Made by a program: the position numbers and the translations under genes. A DNA stretch of 45,254 bases, from the NCBI GenBank assembly GCA_019510485.1, contig JAEKKI010000132.1, positions 1 to 45,254 on the forward strand. The letters are read 5' to 3'. Below the pieces are notes generated by a model. That model saw only the letters and a program-made list of their open reading frames with translations. It made no database searches and was not told the origin of the DNA. Shown here in pieces: positions 1-8,894 of the stretch (positions within the stretch are counted from its first letter, which is position 1; every line of letters begins with the position of its first letter). Source of the stretch: Catenulisporales bacterium (GTDB lineage: Bacteria; Actinomycetota; Actinomycetes; Streptomycetales; Catenulisporaceae).

Positions 1-7
1 GACAGCC

Positions 8-325
8 ATGGCGGTTCTGATAGTGATGGACTGGGACGAGACGGAAGCCGACTACTTCGGCATCGTCGCCCGCATGGGCGTCCAGGGCACACCGGCGAAG
101 GGCATCCACCTGCACGTCGCGGGCGCCGCCGAGGGCGGCATGCGCGTCGTCGAGATCTGGGACGACTTGTCAGGTTTCGAAGAGTTCGTGCGCGAGGTCC
201 TGCTGCCGACGGCTGCCGAGGTCGGGATCGCCACCAAGCCCGTCTACACCTCGTTCACGATAGGGAACCTGTTCGCCCCGGGACTTGAAGCGCTGGAGCA
301 GGTGGCGCGGCAGTTCGCCGGCTAG
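8..325 (+). CDS. Small protein of unknown function, possible ABM-like fold
   Basis: A 105-residue protein beginning with ATG at base 8. It has no signal peptide, membrane segment or cysteine and should be cytosolic. It opens with a short hydrophobic strand (AVLIVMDWDETEADYF) and has a central HLHVAGAAEGGMRVVEIWDD stretch. This alternation of strands, with a mid-protein Trp-Asp-Asp, resembles dimeric alpha-beta-barrel (antibiotic monooxygenase-like) proteins, which is a weak fold guess only. No catalytic residue can be named. Its last 71 bases overlap antisense with the 3' end of the histidine kinase gene on the other strand. Any promoter lies outside the window, because only seven bases precede the start. 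Confidence 0.7.
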   Translation: MAVLIVMDWDETEADYFGIVARMGVQGTPAKGIHLHVAGAAEGGMRVVEIWDDLSGFEEFVREVLLPTAAEVGIATKPVYTSFTIGNLFAPGLEALEQVARQFAG

Positions 326-1433
326 CCGCGGCGGCGGGCAGTCGCACCGTGACGAGAAGCCCGCCGGTCGCCCGGGGCGTGAGGACGAGGGTCCCGTCGT
401 GCGCTTGGGTGATGCTCTTGGCGATGGCCAGGCCGAGGCCGACGCCCACATGGTCGCGGTGGATGCGGTTGGTGCCGCGCTGGAACGGTTCGGTGAGCGT
501 CGGCACCAACTCCTCGGTGAGGTTCTCGCCGGTGTTCTCGATGGTGAGCACCACGCCTTCGGGCAGAGCGCTGGTCGTGACCCACACGGTTCCCTGCGCG
601 GGAAGGTTGTGAACGATCGCGTTGTGTACGAGGTTCGTCACCAACTGCTGCAGCAGTGTGGGCGAGCCGAACGTGGCCGCCACGTCGCCGGACGTCTCTA
701 TGGCGACGTGGCGTTTCTCGGCCAGGGGAAGGAGTGTCTCCGTGGCGTCCTCGGCGAGCAGGGACAAGTCGACCTCCTCCCGGTGGAAGGTCCGCCGGTC
801 GGCCCGGCTGAGCAGGAGCAGCGCTTCGGTGAGGTCGATCGCCCGGGTGTTGACGACGCGCAGGCGGTGGAGCAGCTCGTCCCCGTCGCGCGTCGGATCG
901 TAGCGGGCCGCGTCGAGAAGAGACCGCGTGACCGCCAGCGGGGTGCGCAGCTCGTGGGAGGCGTTGGCCGCGAACCTTCGCTGTTCGGCCACATGCGCTT
1001 CGAGCTGGGCCAGCATGACGTCGAAGGCGTCGGCGAGTTCGCGGACCTCGTCCCGGGAGCCGGCCAACTCGATCCGATGGGAGAGCGATCCGGTCGCGGC
1101 CATGCGGGTGGCCTCAGTGATGCGGGTCAGCGGGGAGAGCATCCGGCCGGCGAGGAACCACCCTCCCGTGAGGCCGAACACCAGCAGGCAGGCCATTGCT
1201 ATGGCCGCGGCTGGTATGAGTCCGCGCAGGAGTTCGTGGAGACTGGGGCCGGTCATGACGACCATTGTGGCGCCGGGCGGCTTGTGGAAGTCCCTGGGGT
1301 CGTTTTTGTACGGTACCCAGCGCAATGCGAATATCCAGACCACGCTCAACAGGAGGGTGCCGGCGAGCATGACCAGGCCGGCATAGCTCAGGGTGAGTTT
1401 GAGCCGGACGCTCAGGCCGCGTTTCCTATCCAT
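255..1433 (-). CDS. Two-component sensor histidine kinase (HAMP-HisKA-HATPase)
   Basis: A membrane histidine kinase of 392 residues. TM1 is at about 17-37 and TM2 at about 70-95, separated by an extracytoplasmic loop of only ~35 residues, so it may sense the membrane or a partner rather than a soluble ligand. A HAMP segment follows (about 95-150), then the HisKA H-box ASHELRTPL with phospho-acceptor His160. The N-box (NLVHNAIVHN) and a G-box (GVGLGLAIAKS) complete the ATPase. The start overlaps the stop of the upstream response regulator gene by 8 bases, so the pair is probably translationally coupled. The last ~24 residues extend past the usual end of the ATPase fold and overlap the opposing gene. 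The short loop and OmpR partner recall CutS-type kinases; the signal cannot be read from sequence. Confidence 0.92.
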   Translation of the reverse strand: MDRKRGLSVRLKLTLSYAGLVMLAGTLLLSVVWIFALRWVPYKNDPRDFHKPPGATMVVMTGPSLHELLRGLIPAAAIAMACLLVFGLTGGWFLAGRMLSPLTRITEATRMAATGSLSHRIELAGSRDEVRELADAFDVMLAQLEAHVAEQRRFAANASHELRTPLAVTRSLLDAARYDPTRDGDELLHRLRVVNTRAIDLTEALLLLSRADRRTFHREEVDLSLLAEDATETLLPLAEKRHVAIETSGDVAATFGSPTLLQQLVTNLVHNAIVHNLPAQGTVWVTTSALPEGVVLTIENTGENLTEELVPTLTEPFQRGTNRIHRDHVGVGLGLAIAKSITQAHDGTLVLTPRATGGLLVTVRLPAAAASRRTAAPPAPALQVPGRTGSLS

Positions 1434-2133
1434 CGTCCGCTCCGCTGTCCCCGTTACCGGGACCGGTGCCCAGCGCCGTGTCGATGCGGTAGCCGACGCC
1501 GGGCACCGTGGCGATCACCCAGGGTTCGCCGAGCCGTTTGCGCAGGGCCGAGACCGTGATGCGCACGGCGTTGGTGAACGGGTCGGCGTTCGCGTCCCAT
1601 GCCCGCTCCAGCAGCTCCTCGGCGCTCACGACCCCGCCTTCGGCCCGGACGAGCACCTCGAGCACGGCGAACTGCTTCCGGGTGAGCGCGACGTAGTGGC
1701 CGTCGCGGAAGACCTCCCGGCGGAACGGATCCAGCCGCAGCCCGGCGATCTCGCGCACCGGCGGCCTGCTGTGGGCGCGCCTGCGATCCAGGGCCCTGAG
1801 CCGGAGCACGAGTTCGCGGAGGTCGAACGGCTTGGTGAGATAGTCGTCGGCCCCGATCCCGAAACCGGACACCTTGTCGTCGAGCCGGTCGGCGGCGGTG
1901 AGCATGAGGATCGCCGTGCCGCCACCGGAGGCGACGATGCTTTCGGCGATCTCGTCACCGGAGGGTCCGGGGATGTCACGGTCCAGGACGGCGATGTCAT
2001 AGGCGTTGACGCTCAGCATCTCCAGGGCGGTGTCGCCGTCCCCGGCGATGTCGGCGGCGATCGCTTCCAGGCGCAGTCCGTCGCGGATGGCCTCGGCCAT
2101 GTAGGGCTCGTCCTCGACCACCAAGACACGCAT
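1426..2133 (-). CDS. OmpR-family response regulator
   Basis: A DNA-binding response regulator of 235 residues. The receiver domain (1-115) has the acidic pair E7/D8, phospho-acceptor Asp51 (IAVLDRDIPG) and Lys101 (LTKPFD). The C-terminal winged helix (about 130-225) has the OmpR signature TNAVRITVSALRKRLG followed by the VPGVGYRI wing. I place the start at ATG 2133 (MRVLVVEDEP) because that is where the receiver fold begins. An in-frame ATG three codons upstream (2142) is possible; the longer upstream frame lacks homology-like sequence. It is followed by its cognate kinase with an 8-base overlap. The GH9 cellulase gene ends just upstream on the same strand, with a hairpin between them, so this pair probably has its own promoter. 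Confidence 0.93.
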   Translation of the reverse strand: MRVLVVEDEPYMAEAIRDGLRLEAIAADIAGDGDTALEMLSVNAYDIAVLDRDIPGPSGDEIAESIVASGGGTAILMLTAADRLDDKVSGFGIGADDYLTKPFDLRELVLRLRALDRRRAHSRPPVREIAGLRLDPFRREVFRDGHYVALTRKQFAVLEVLVRAEGGVVSAEELLERAWDANADPFTNAVRITVSALRKRLGEPWVIATVPGVGYRIDTALGTGPGNGDSGADDG

Positions 2134-2206
2134 GATCCCCATGCTACGAGCGGGCGCGTATCGTCGGCATACCGAAAGCGCGAACGTGACCCCCGAGGAG
2201 TCCAGC

Positions 2207-2237
2207 GCGGCGGCCGGTCGATCGGATCGGCCGCCGC
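2207..2237 (-). terminator. Hairpin terminator after the GH9 gene
   Basis: The arms GCGGCGGCCG (2207-2216) and CGGCCGCCGC (2228-2237) are perfectly complementary over 10 bp with an 11-nt loop. The hairpin begins about 22 bases after the cellulase stop codon and precedes the response regulator start. No U-tract is present, as is usual in high-GC actinomycetes. Confidence 0.65.
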
Positions 2238-2259
2238 GGCTGAACACGCGCCGCTGTGC

Positions 2260-5200
2260 TCAGTGCGGTTCGGTGCCGTAGACCAGCTTGCCGCTGACGT
2301 AGACCGTGACCAACGGGTTGGCGGTGAACGCGGTGTCTGCCGCGTTGAAGCTGTAGTCGCCGGTCTGCGTGAAGTTCGACCAGTCGGTCTTGTTGATCGC
2401 GCTCTGGATCTGGCCGGTCGACGCGCCGACGGCCAGGCTCCCCGCGCCGGCCGTGAAGCCCACCTGCAGGTAGTGGTCGGCGCCGGTGACGGGTGTGGGC
2501 ATCGCGACGACCGACTGGGTGAGGTTGCCGCACCCGACCAGCGCGTACCAGCAGTTCGTCGAGAACGTGCCGGCGCCGCCGTCGGACGTGAACCAGTACC
2601 GGACCGTCACCGAGGACAGCGCGATGGCGCTGTTCCCGTTGTTGACCAGGTTCAGCATCGGCTGGATCTGGCCGGTCGTGGCCGCGGTGACGCTGGTCTG
2701 GTACCGCGCGGTGAGCGAGGCCGGCGGCGCGGTGCCGGTGGTCGCCGGCACCGTGGCCGAGGCCGGGGACGACTGGCCGCCGCTGTCCTTGGCCACGACA
2801 TAGAGCTGATACGTCGTCGCCGGACTCAGCCCGCTGACGGTGGCGGACGTCGCCGTTCCCGCGACGGTCGCCACCGCGGTCGCCGGGGTCCCGGCCTGGT
2901 AGACCACGTAGTTCGCGATCGGCAGGGTTCCGGGCGCGGCCGCGGTCCAGCTCAGGCCGACCGTGCTCGCGGTCACCCCGGTCACGGTCAGGCCGCTCGG
3001 CGCGCCCGGCGGCGTCGCGGCGGCGGTCGTCACGCTCACCGTCGGCGAGGCGGCCGAGACGTTGCCGGCGCCGTCCCGGGCCACGACGTCGAGGGTGTAG
3101 GCGGTCGAAGGCGTCAAGCCGGTAAGCGTCGCGGAGGTGGTCGTGCTGGAACCGACCTTCGTGGCGGTCGAACCGGAGACGCTGAAGACGTCGTAGCCGG
3201 CCACCGGATTGGTCCCGGCGGCCGAGGCGCTCCAGGTCAGGGTCGCGCCGGTGGCCGTGACGGCCGACGCGGCCGGCTTGCCCGGCGCGCTCGGCGGCGT
3301 GACGTTCGAGCCGCCGCCGGGGCCGGTGCCCCAGACCTTCGTCGAGCCGTCGTAGAGCTCGATGTAGTTCGTGTTCACCGGGGTCGCGTTGGTGGCCAGC
3401 CCGGCCAGCCCTTGGAAGGACCAGTCCTTGGTGTAGTCGTGCGCGGCCGGGAAGGTGAGGCGGAACTGCACCTCGCGGTGGAACGCCGACTGCCCGGCCG
3501 GCGCGATGTCCTGGCCCGCGCAGCTGATCGTGATGTAGTACGTCGAGCCGGAGAACTGCGTGACCGGGCCCGGGGCGCTGCACTGGCTGTACGGCGAGGT
3601 CACCTGGATCTGCGAGGCGGTCTCGCCGGGGTCCAGCGTGAAGTAGTACCGGAACGAGCCGTTGGTCAGATGCCGCGCCGGCCACCCGGACTTGTTGACC
3701 ACCTGGGCCTTGATCTCGATGAAGTTGCTGCCGGTCTGGTTCGGCGCGGCCTGCATCAGCTCCTCGGGGCCGTCCGGGGTCTCGGCCGGCGGGAAGTTCG
3801 CGCGCGGCGTGCCGCCGTACTCGGCGGTCAGCTCGGCCAGGGCCCCGGAGAACAGGGAGTTGTAGTCCAGCGCGCCCTCGGTCTGCTGGTAGTTCTGGCG
3901 GGTGTCGGTGAAGCCGTCGCCGGAGGTCGGGCCGCCCACCAGCATGCCGTAGTCCACGTGCCGGGTGGTGGCGGGATCGCTCATGCTCTGGTCCCACGAA
4001 CCGTGCGCGGTCCGGTTGTGGACGCCCTGCGGCCAGGCGGTGTTGGTGCCGCCGTTGGTGAACCCGACCTCGTAGCTCTCGTGGTTCGGGTTGTCGCCGA
4101 GGATGTAGTTCATCTGGCGCACCGCGAAGTCGTGGTACGCCTGCTGGCGGGCCGGATCAACGTTCTGCGCCTTGAGCCAGTTCGCGAAGTCCAGCGCCAG
4201 ATACGCCTCGTTGGCGGCGTAGCGAGCGGTGCCCCACACGTCCACCTGCACCTCGCCGCCCGGCGAGGTGGCCACGTGCTGGCCGTTGTAGCCGGTGGTG
4301 AACCAGTCCAGGTTGCGCTCGGCGTCGTCGATGTACTGCTGTTGGCCGGTGAGCTGGGCCAGCAGCAGGTAGCAGGCGAAGGACGAGTCGTCCCAGCTGA
4401 TGGTCCAGGCGTACTCCGGCGTGGTGGTCTGGTTCGCCTTGTTCATGTTCGGGAAGTAGTTCTGGGCCTTGGTCAGGTAGGTGGCGTCGCCGGTGGCCTT
4501 GTAGAGCCAGATCGCGCCCCAGACCAGCTCGTCCCAGTAGCCGCTGAACGAGGTGTAGAAGCTGGACGCGCCGGTGATGCAGGCGTCGTACTTGCCCCGG
4601 AAGTCGTCGGCGAACTCGTACAGCGACTTGGCCTGCGCGACCAGCGTGGCCGAGTACGCCGGGTCGTCGGTCTTGAACACGATCGAGGAGGCGGCCAGCG
4701 CCGCGGCCGACTGGCCGACCAGATCAGAGCCCGGGCAGGCCTCGGTCACGGCGTAGGACGGCCGCGGCGAGGGGTTCACCTCGGCCGGCCCCCAGAAGCC
4801 GTGGTCGCTGCCGCCGTCGCCGACCTGGCCGTAGAACACGTGCGGCGCCGGATGCGCCTTGATGATGAAGTCGTCACCCCAGCGCAGGTTCCGCTCCACG
4901 TAGGACCACTGTCCGGCCTTCTGGTAGCCGGCCTTGTCGTCGATCGCGCCCCAGGCCAGCGTGGTCATCGAATAGGCCGCCGGCAGCCCGAACTTCACCT
5001 CGTCGCCGGCGTCGTGGTAGCCGCCGGTCAGGTCCAGCCCGTGGTCGGCGCCGTCGGACAGGTCCGACGGCCCGCGCCACAGCACCCGGTTGTCGGCCGG
5101 CAGCGGACCGGAGCGCTGCGACTCGTAGAAGAGCATGGAGTCCTGCAGGGCCTCGGCGTAGTTGAACTCGCCGGTGCTCGATGGCGTACTCGCCTGAGCC

Positions 5201-5301
5201 GCGGACGGTTGCAGCAGCACCAGGGTGTTCGCCGCGAGCAGGGCGGCGGCGACGGCGGCGATCGCTCGCGCGGTGCGGCGCCGGGGCAGGCCGGATCTCA
5301 T
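2260..5301 (-). CDS. Secreted GH9 cellulase, GH9-CBM3c-FN3-FN3-CBM3
   Basis: A modular cellulase of 1013 residues. A Sec signal peptide (Arg-rich n-region, then AIAAVAAALLAANTLVLL, cleavage near AQA, residue ~37) is followed by a GH9 inverting catalytic module (about 44-500). This carries the DAGD motif with the nucleophilic-water base pair Asp97/Asp100 and catalytic acid Glu475 in QTEGALDYNS. A family-3c CBM (about 515-662) abuts the catalytic domain as in processive endoglucanases such as Thermobifida Cel9A. Two FN3 domains (about 670-850) and a C-terminal CBM3 (about 860-1013) complete it; Cel9A ends in CBM2 instead. I chose ATG 5301 because GAGG lies about 7 nt upstream and the signal peptide begins there; ATG 5343 is also in frame. 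It should attack crystalline cellulose outside the cell. A GAAA-TTTC motif lies about 130 bases upstream. Confidence 0.93.
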   Translation of the reverse strand: MRSGLPRRRTARAIAAVAAALLAANTLVLLQPSAAQASTPSSTGEFNYAEALQDSMLFYESQRSGPLPADNRVLWRGPSDLSDGADHGLDLTGGYHDAGDEVKFGLPAAYSMTTLAWGAIDDKAGYQKAGQWSYVERNLRWGDDFIIKAHPAPHVFYGQVGDGGSDHGFWGPAEVNPSPRPSYAVTEACPGSDLVGQSAAALAASSIVFKTDDPAYSATLVAQAKSLYEFADDFRGKYDACITGASSFYTSFSGYWDELVWGAIWLYKATGDATYLTKAQNYFPNMNKANQTTTPEYAWTISWDDSSFACYLLLAQLTGQQQYIDDAERNLDWFTTGYNGQHVATSPGGEVQVDVWGTARYAANEAYLALDFANWLKAQNVDPARQQAYHDFAVRQMNYILGDNPNHESYEVGFTNGGTNTAWPQGVHNRTAHGSWDQSMSDPATTRHVDYGMLVGGPTSGDGFTDTRQNYQQTEGALDYNSLFSGALAELTAEYGGTPRANFPPAETPDGPEELMQAAPNQTGSNFIEIKAQVVNKSGWPARHLTNGSFRYYFTLDPGETASQIQVTSPYSQCSAPGPVTQFSGSTYYITISCAGQDIAPAGQSAFHREVQFRLTFPAAHDYTKDWSFQGLAGLATNATPVNTNYIELYDGSTKVWGTGPGGGSNVTPPSAPGKPAASAVTATGATLTWSASAAGTNPVAGYDVFSVSGSTATKVGSSTTTSATLTGLTPSTAYTLDVVARDGAGNVSAASPTVSVTTAAATPPGAPSGLTVTGVTASTVGLSWTAAAPGTLPIANYVVYQAGTPATAVATVAGTATSATVSGLSPATTYQLYVVAKDSGGQSSPASATVPATTGTAPPASLTARYQTSVTAATTGQIQPMLNLVNNGNSAIALSSVTVRYWFTSDGGAGTFSTNCWYALVGCGNLTQSVVAMPTPVTGADHYLQVGFTAGAGSLAVGASTGQIQSAINKTDWSNFTQTGDYSFNAADTAFTANPLVTVYVSGKLVYGTEPH

Positions 5302-5429
5302 GAGACCTCTTCGGAAGGCTGGCCAGAGGAGGTGGGGTGTCATGACCGACCGTCGGCAAACGGGCCCGACGGCGTCAACGTTCTGGCCCCGGTTCGGGCC
5401 CGGACCTGCTGTGCGGGGGAGCCGGGAGG

Positions 5430-5440
5430 CGAAAGTTTCA
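5430..5440 (-). promoter_or_regulatory. Candidate GAAA-C-TTTC operator upstream of GH9
   Basis: Read on the minus strand the site is TGAAACTTTCG, about 130 bases upstream of the GH9 start. Related CGAA-N-TTCG elements are described as repressor-binding sites (BxlR-type) upstream of streptomycete xylanolytic genes. A single short match can arise by chance. Confidence 0.35.
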
Positions 5441-5479
5441 CCGGGTGCCCGCCGATCGCCGTCCAGGAGCGGCAAGGCG

Positions 5480-5496
5480 TGTACGGATTTGTACGG
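5480..5496. repeat. Direct repeat TGTACGG with 10-bp period
   Basis: TGTACGG occurs at 5480-5486 and 5490-5496, exactly 10 bp (one helical turn) apart, about 180-195 bases upstream of the GH9 start. In-phase direct repeats of this kind are typical of regulator binding, but the regulator cannot be named. Confidence 0.3.
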
Positions 5497-5899
5497 GGTC
5501 CTTCGTCACCAGAGTGGGCCGGCCCACCATTGATGACAGCAGCCTCACACCGAGCCATGGTCTAGCAGGTTGCACCGTCACGCCGTGACGCCGTCTTCAG
5601 GGCGTCGAGCCGAAGAAATGAGAATGCCAGTGGTTTCCACATCCCCGCACGCAGTTTGAGCGTGGCTAGATCCGGTGCTAGGGAAGTCGCGTGTAGTCCA
5701 ATACGGGACGTCGCTTTGCTACCGGACTCGGCTGTTTGACGTCATGGGGGGTTCGCCGTTGCGGCCGCGGTGGACGTGGATCCGGTGTAGCAGCCGGGTC
5801 CGCGATCCGAGCCCGACCGCGACCGATCCGCCGAACCGATCCGGCCACGGCGCCGGCGGGATTGCCGCAGGTCTATCGGGACGTGCTGGAGGTGACCGG

Positions 5900-8692
5900 C
5901 TAATGCGCGTCGAGATCCGACAACCGGGCCCGGACCCGTTCGACGTCCGCGCGCATGCCAAGGCGTCGGTAGATCCCCAACGCCTGGTTCAGGTGTGCCA
6001 AGCCCTGGGCGGGATCGCCGGTGGCCACGTAGTGGTCGGCGACGCCCTCCAGGGAGATCGCCTCGTCGTCGGGTTTACGCAGCTCCCGGTTCATTGCCAG
6101 AGCCTGCTGATACAGCGCGATGGCTCGGCCACGATCGCCGAGCGCGGCGATCGTGGCCGCGTAGAAGTTCAGCGCCCAAGCCTCATTGCCGCGATTGCCG
6201 ACCTGCCGGAACATCTCCAAGGCCCGCTTGTGGGCGTCCGCCGCACGCCGAAAGTCGCCGGTCAGATACCGCACCCGACCCAGGTCGTTCAGCGCCCAAG
6301 CCTCATTGCCGCGATCGCCGAGCTGCCGGAAGATCTCCAGGGCCTGCGTGTGGGCGTCCGCCGCACCTGGAAAATCCCCGGTCAGGCAGCGCACTTGCCC
6401 CAGGTCGTTCAGGGCGATGGCCTCGCCAAGGCGATTGCCGAGTCGCCGGAAGATCTCCAGGGCCTGCGTGTGGGCGTCCGCCGCAGCCGGATAACCCCCG
6501 CTCTGATGGCGCACTCGCCCCAGGTCGTTCAGGGCGTTGGCTTCGCCGAGGCGATTGCCGATCTGCTGGAAGATCTCCAGGGCTTGAGTATGGGTCTGCG
6601 CCGCACCCGGGAAATCCCCGCTCTGATGGCGCACTCGCCCCAGGTCGTTCAGGGCGTTGGCTTCGCCGAGGCGATTGCCGATCTGCTGGAAGATCTCCAG
6701 GGCTTGAGTATGGGTCTGCGCCGCACCCGGAAAATCCCCGGCCGTGTGCCGTATCCGCCCCAGGTTGGTCAGGGCGTTGGCCTCGCCGAGGCGGTCGCCG
6801 ATCTGCCGGAAGATCTCCAGGGCCCGCGCGAGAGCGTCCGTCGCGCATGCGGCATCCCCGCCATGGTGCCGCACCTGCCCCAGGTTGGTCAGGGTATTGG
6901 CCTCGCCGAGGCGGTCGCCGATCTGCTGGAAGGTCGTCAGGGCCCGCACGAAGGCGTCCGCCGCGCCCGGGGAATCCCCGGTCAGACGCCGCACCCGTCC
7001 CAGGTCGGTCAAGGCGGTGGCATGGGCGGCAGGGCGGTCCAGGCGGGCGGCTGCCTCTGCGGCGGCCTGGTGGATTTCCATGGCGCGGATCCAAGGGCCG
7101 TCGGAGAGCAGGATCTCGGCCATGCCGGCGGCCAAGGCGATGGTGTGGTGGTCGAGATGGCGGGCGTGGGTTTGCGCGGCGTCCAGGTTGGGATGTTCGG
7201 TGCGCAGCCAGGCCCGGGCTGTCTCAGGATCGGCCAGGTCGGGGGCGTGGGCGGGGGCGGGGCCGTCGGGTGCGGACCGTGGCAGGCGGGCGGTGGCTTT
7301 AGAGGCGGTTTGCGCGGTGTGGGCGTAGTAGTGCAGGAGGCGGTCCAGTGCCGCCTTGCGCTGCATGGGGGATTCATGGGCTACGGCGAGGGTGCCGGCG
7401 TACTCACGCAGCAGGTCGTGCAGCCGGTAGCGGCCGGGGGCGCTCTCGGTGAGCAGGCTGCGGTCGGTGAGGTCTTGTAGCAGCGCGTCGGCTTCGTCCA
7501 AGCCGGTGTCCAGGAGCGCGGCGGCCGCGTAGCTGTCGCCATCCTGACCGGGGATCAGTCCGAGGTGGCGGAACATGGCTTGCTGGTCGGCGCTGAGGTT
7601 GTTGTAGGACAGGTCGAAGGCGGCACGCACCCGGCGGTCACCGTCGTCGAAGGCGGCCAGGTCGGCCAGGCCGGCGCGCAGCCGCAGCTCCAGGTGGTCG
7701 GTGGTCCAGGTACGGCGGTGGGCCAGGTTGGCGGCGGTGATGCGCAGCGCCAGCGGCAGGTATCCGCACAACTCGGCGATGTGGACGACCGCCGGGTCGC
7801 GGGCGGCGATACGGCCGGGCCCGGCGTGGTGGCGCAGCAGGTTGATCGCATCAACCGGGTCCAAGACGTCCAGCGGCAGCGGATGGGCGTCGTCCAAGGC
7901 TTTGAGGCGGTTGCGGCTGGTGATCAGGACCAGGCACCCGGGGGCGGCGGGAAGCAGAGGGCGGACTTGCTGTTCGTTGGCGGCGTCGTCCAGCACGATC
8001 AGGGTGCGGCTGCCGGCCAGGCGGTTCCGGAAGGCCTTGGCCCTCTCCTCCAACTCCGGCGGGATGGCCTGGGGGTCCTGACCGAGGGCTTGCAGAAGCC
8101 GGCCCAGGACCTCGTTCGGGTCGCGGGGGCCGGTGCCGGCGGAGTGGGCGTGCAGGTCGACGAACAGCTGCCCGTCGGGGAAGTCCTCGGCCAAGAGGTG
8201 AGCGGCATGCACGGCCAGGGCGGTCTTGCCGATCCCGGCCATGCCGTCGATCGCGTAGACCGCCACCGTGGTCGCCTCGCCGGCGGCAGCGGCCGCGATA
8301 TCAAGGAGCTGTTTGAGTTCGGCATCGCGTCCGGTGAGGGTGGCCAGGCTCGCGGGCAGTTGCCGGAGCGCCCCGGCCGAGCCGCCGACCTTGGCCTTGA
8401 CATGCACTCGGACGCAAGCCTGTCGCCAGCGCGTCACCTCCGGCTCGTCCACGCCGAGCGCCCGGACGATGGTCGTCACGAGATCGATGTCCAACCGGCG
8501 GCGCTGTGGCTGGAAGACGCCGGAGACAGTGGTGTGCGCGATGACCTGCGGCGGCCGCAACAGCGGGCCGACGCGCTTGGCCAATACCCGGTAGGACGGG
8601 CCGCCGGCCCATTGCCGCAGCTCTCCGAGGACCGTGATGAACTCCGCCAGGTTACGGGCGTGGGAGGGATCTGGTGCCTCGTTCGCAGCCAT
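5900..8692 (-). CDS. STAND NTPase: HTH-like N-terminus, NB-ARC, TPR array
   Basis: A 930-residue signal-transduction ATPase. Residues ~10-95 look like a small helical HTH domain (YRVLAKRVG...VSGVFQ...DLVTTIVRALG), in place of the BTAD found in AfsR/SARP regulators. NB-ARC follows: P-loop GMAGIGKTA (150-158), Walker B LIVLDD (Asp235/236) and the sensor-like LITSRNRL (about 256-263), with a winged-helix region to ~480. The C-terminal ~340 residues hold about nine TPR units, each exactly 40 residues, with consensus LGEANALNDLGRVRHxxGDF. Start ATG 8692 has GGGGAG upstream and begins the HTH domain. In this family the TPRs usually gate ATP-dependent oligomerisation on ligand binding; the target here is unknown. 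No membrane or toxin domain is visible. Neighbours suggest no pathway, so it is probably a stand-alone regulator. Confidence 0.88.
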   Translation of the reverse strand: MAANEAPDPSHARNLAEFITVLGELRQWAGGPSYRVLAKRVGPLLRPPQVIAHTTVSGVFQPQRRRLDIDLVTTIVRALGVDEPEVTRWRQACVRVHVKAKVGGSAGALRQLPASLATLTGRDAELKQLLDIAAAAAGEATTVAVYAIDGMAGIGKTALAVHAAHLLAEDFPDGQLFVDLHAHSAGTGPRDPNEVLGRLLQALGQDPQAIPPELEERAKAFRNRLAGSRTLIVLDDAANEQQVRPLLPAAPGCLVLITSRNRLKALDDAHPLPLDVLDPVDAINLLRHHAGPGRIAARDPAVVHIAELCGYLPLALRITAANLAHRRTWTTDHLELRLRAGLADLAAFDDGDRRVRAAFDLSYNNLSADQQAMFRHLGLIPGQDGDSYAAAALLDTGLDEADALLQDLTDRSLLTESAPGRYRLHDLLREYAGTLAVAHESPMQRKAALDRLLHYYAHTAQTASKATARLPRSAPDGPAPAHAPDLADPETARAWLRTEHPNLDAAQTHARHLDHHTIALAAGMAEILLSDGPWIRAMEIHQAAAEAAARLDRPAAHATALTDLGRVRRLTGDSPGAADAFVRALTTFQQIGDRLGEANTLTNLGQVRHHGGDAACATDALARALEIFRQIGDRLGEANALTNLGRIRHTAGDFPGAAQTHTQALEIFQQIGNRLGEANALNDLGRVRHQSGDFPGAAQTHTQALEIFQQIGNRLGEANALNDLGRVRHQSGGYPAAADAHTQALEIFRRLGNRLGEAIALNDLGQVRCLTGDFPGAADAHTQALEIFRQLGDRGNEAWALNDLGRVRYLTGDFRRAADAHKRALEMFRQVGNRGNEAWALNFYAATIAALGDRGRAIALYQQALAMNRELRKPDDEAISLEGVADHYVATGDPAQGLAHLNQALGIYRRLGMRADVERVRARLSDLDAH
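6496..6730 (-). repeat. Identical tandem 120-bp TPR duplication
   Basis: Bases 6496-6610 and 6616-6730 are identical over 115 bp at exactly 120-bp spacing. Neighbouring TPR units at the same period, from about 6170 to 7020, are diverged. This is a recent in-frame duplication of one 40-residue TPR, or gene conversion between units. Confidence 0.9.
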
Positions 8693-8894
8693 CTCGCGCG
8701 CTCCCCGACGATCTCCACACATCGCTGCCGCGCGTTGGAGTGAGTGTACAGATATGGACAGACTACGGGACTTCACCAGCGTCCGGGACGAGATTTCGGC
8801 ACGGCGGTCCACGCAGTCGCCGTGGAGAACAGCCGGTAATCGTGAGCTTTCAGTCGGCTGACGCGCCCAGCCTTCAAGGCGCGGCCGGCGCCCG

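Larger units (their letters stand above)
5302..5899. other. Gene-free stretch of ~600 bp
   Basis: This stretch separates the GH9 start from the 3' end of the STAND gene, both on the minus strand. The half near GH9 should hold its promoter and contains the two motifs listed separately (5430-5440, 5480-5496). A short palindrome, GTCACG-C-CGTGAC, lies at 5577-5589. From about 5640 to 5899 I see no convincing gene; open frames there are short, Arg/Pro-rich and have no ribosome binding site. Confidence 0.6.

Noticed and set aside
1393-5565. A 1390-codon open frame on the plus strand opposite the GH9 gene and the two-component genes
   Set aside because: It is antisense to GH9 and the response regulator, Arg/Gly/Val-rich, without domains or a ribosome binding site; long antisense frames are expected at this GC content.
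5640-5899. Possible gene remnant between GH9 and the STAND gene
   Set aside because: No frame gives recognisable protein sequence or plausible start.
6170-7020. Regular 120-bp repeats suggestive of a CRISPR-like or satellite array
   Set aside because: The repeats are in-frame 40-codon TPR units of one protein.
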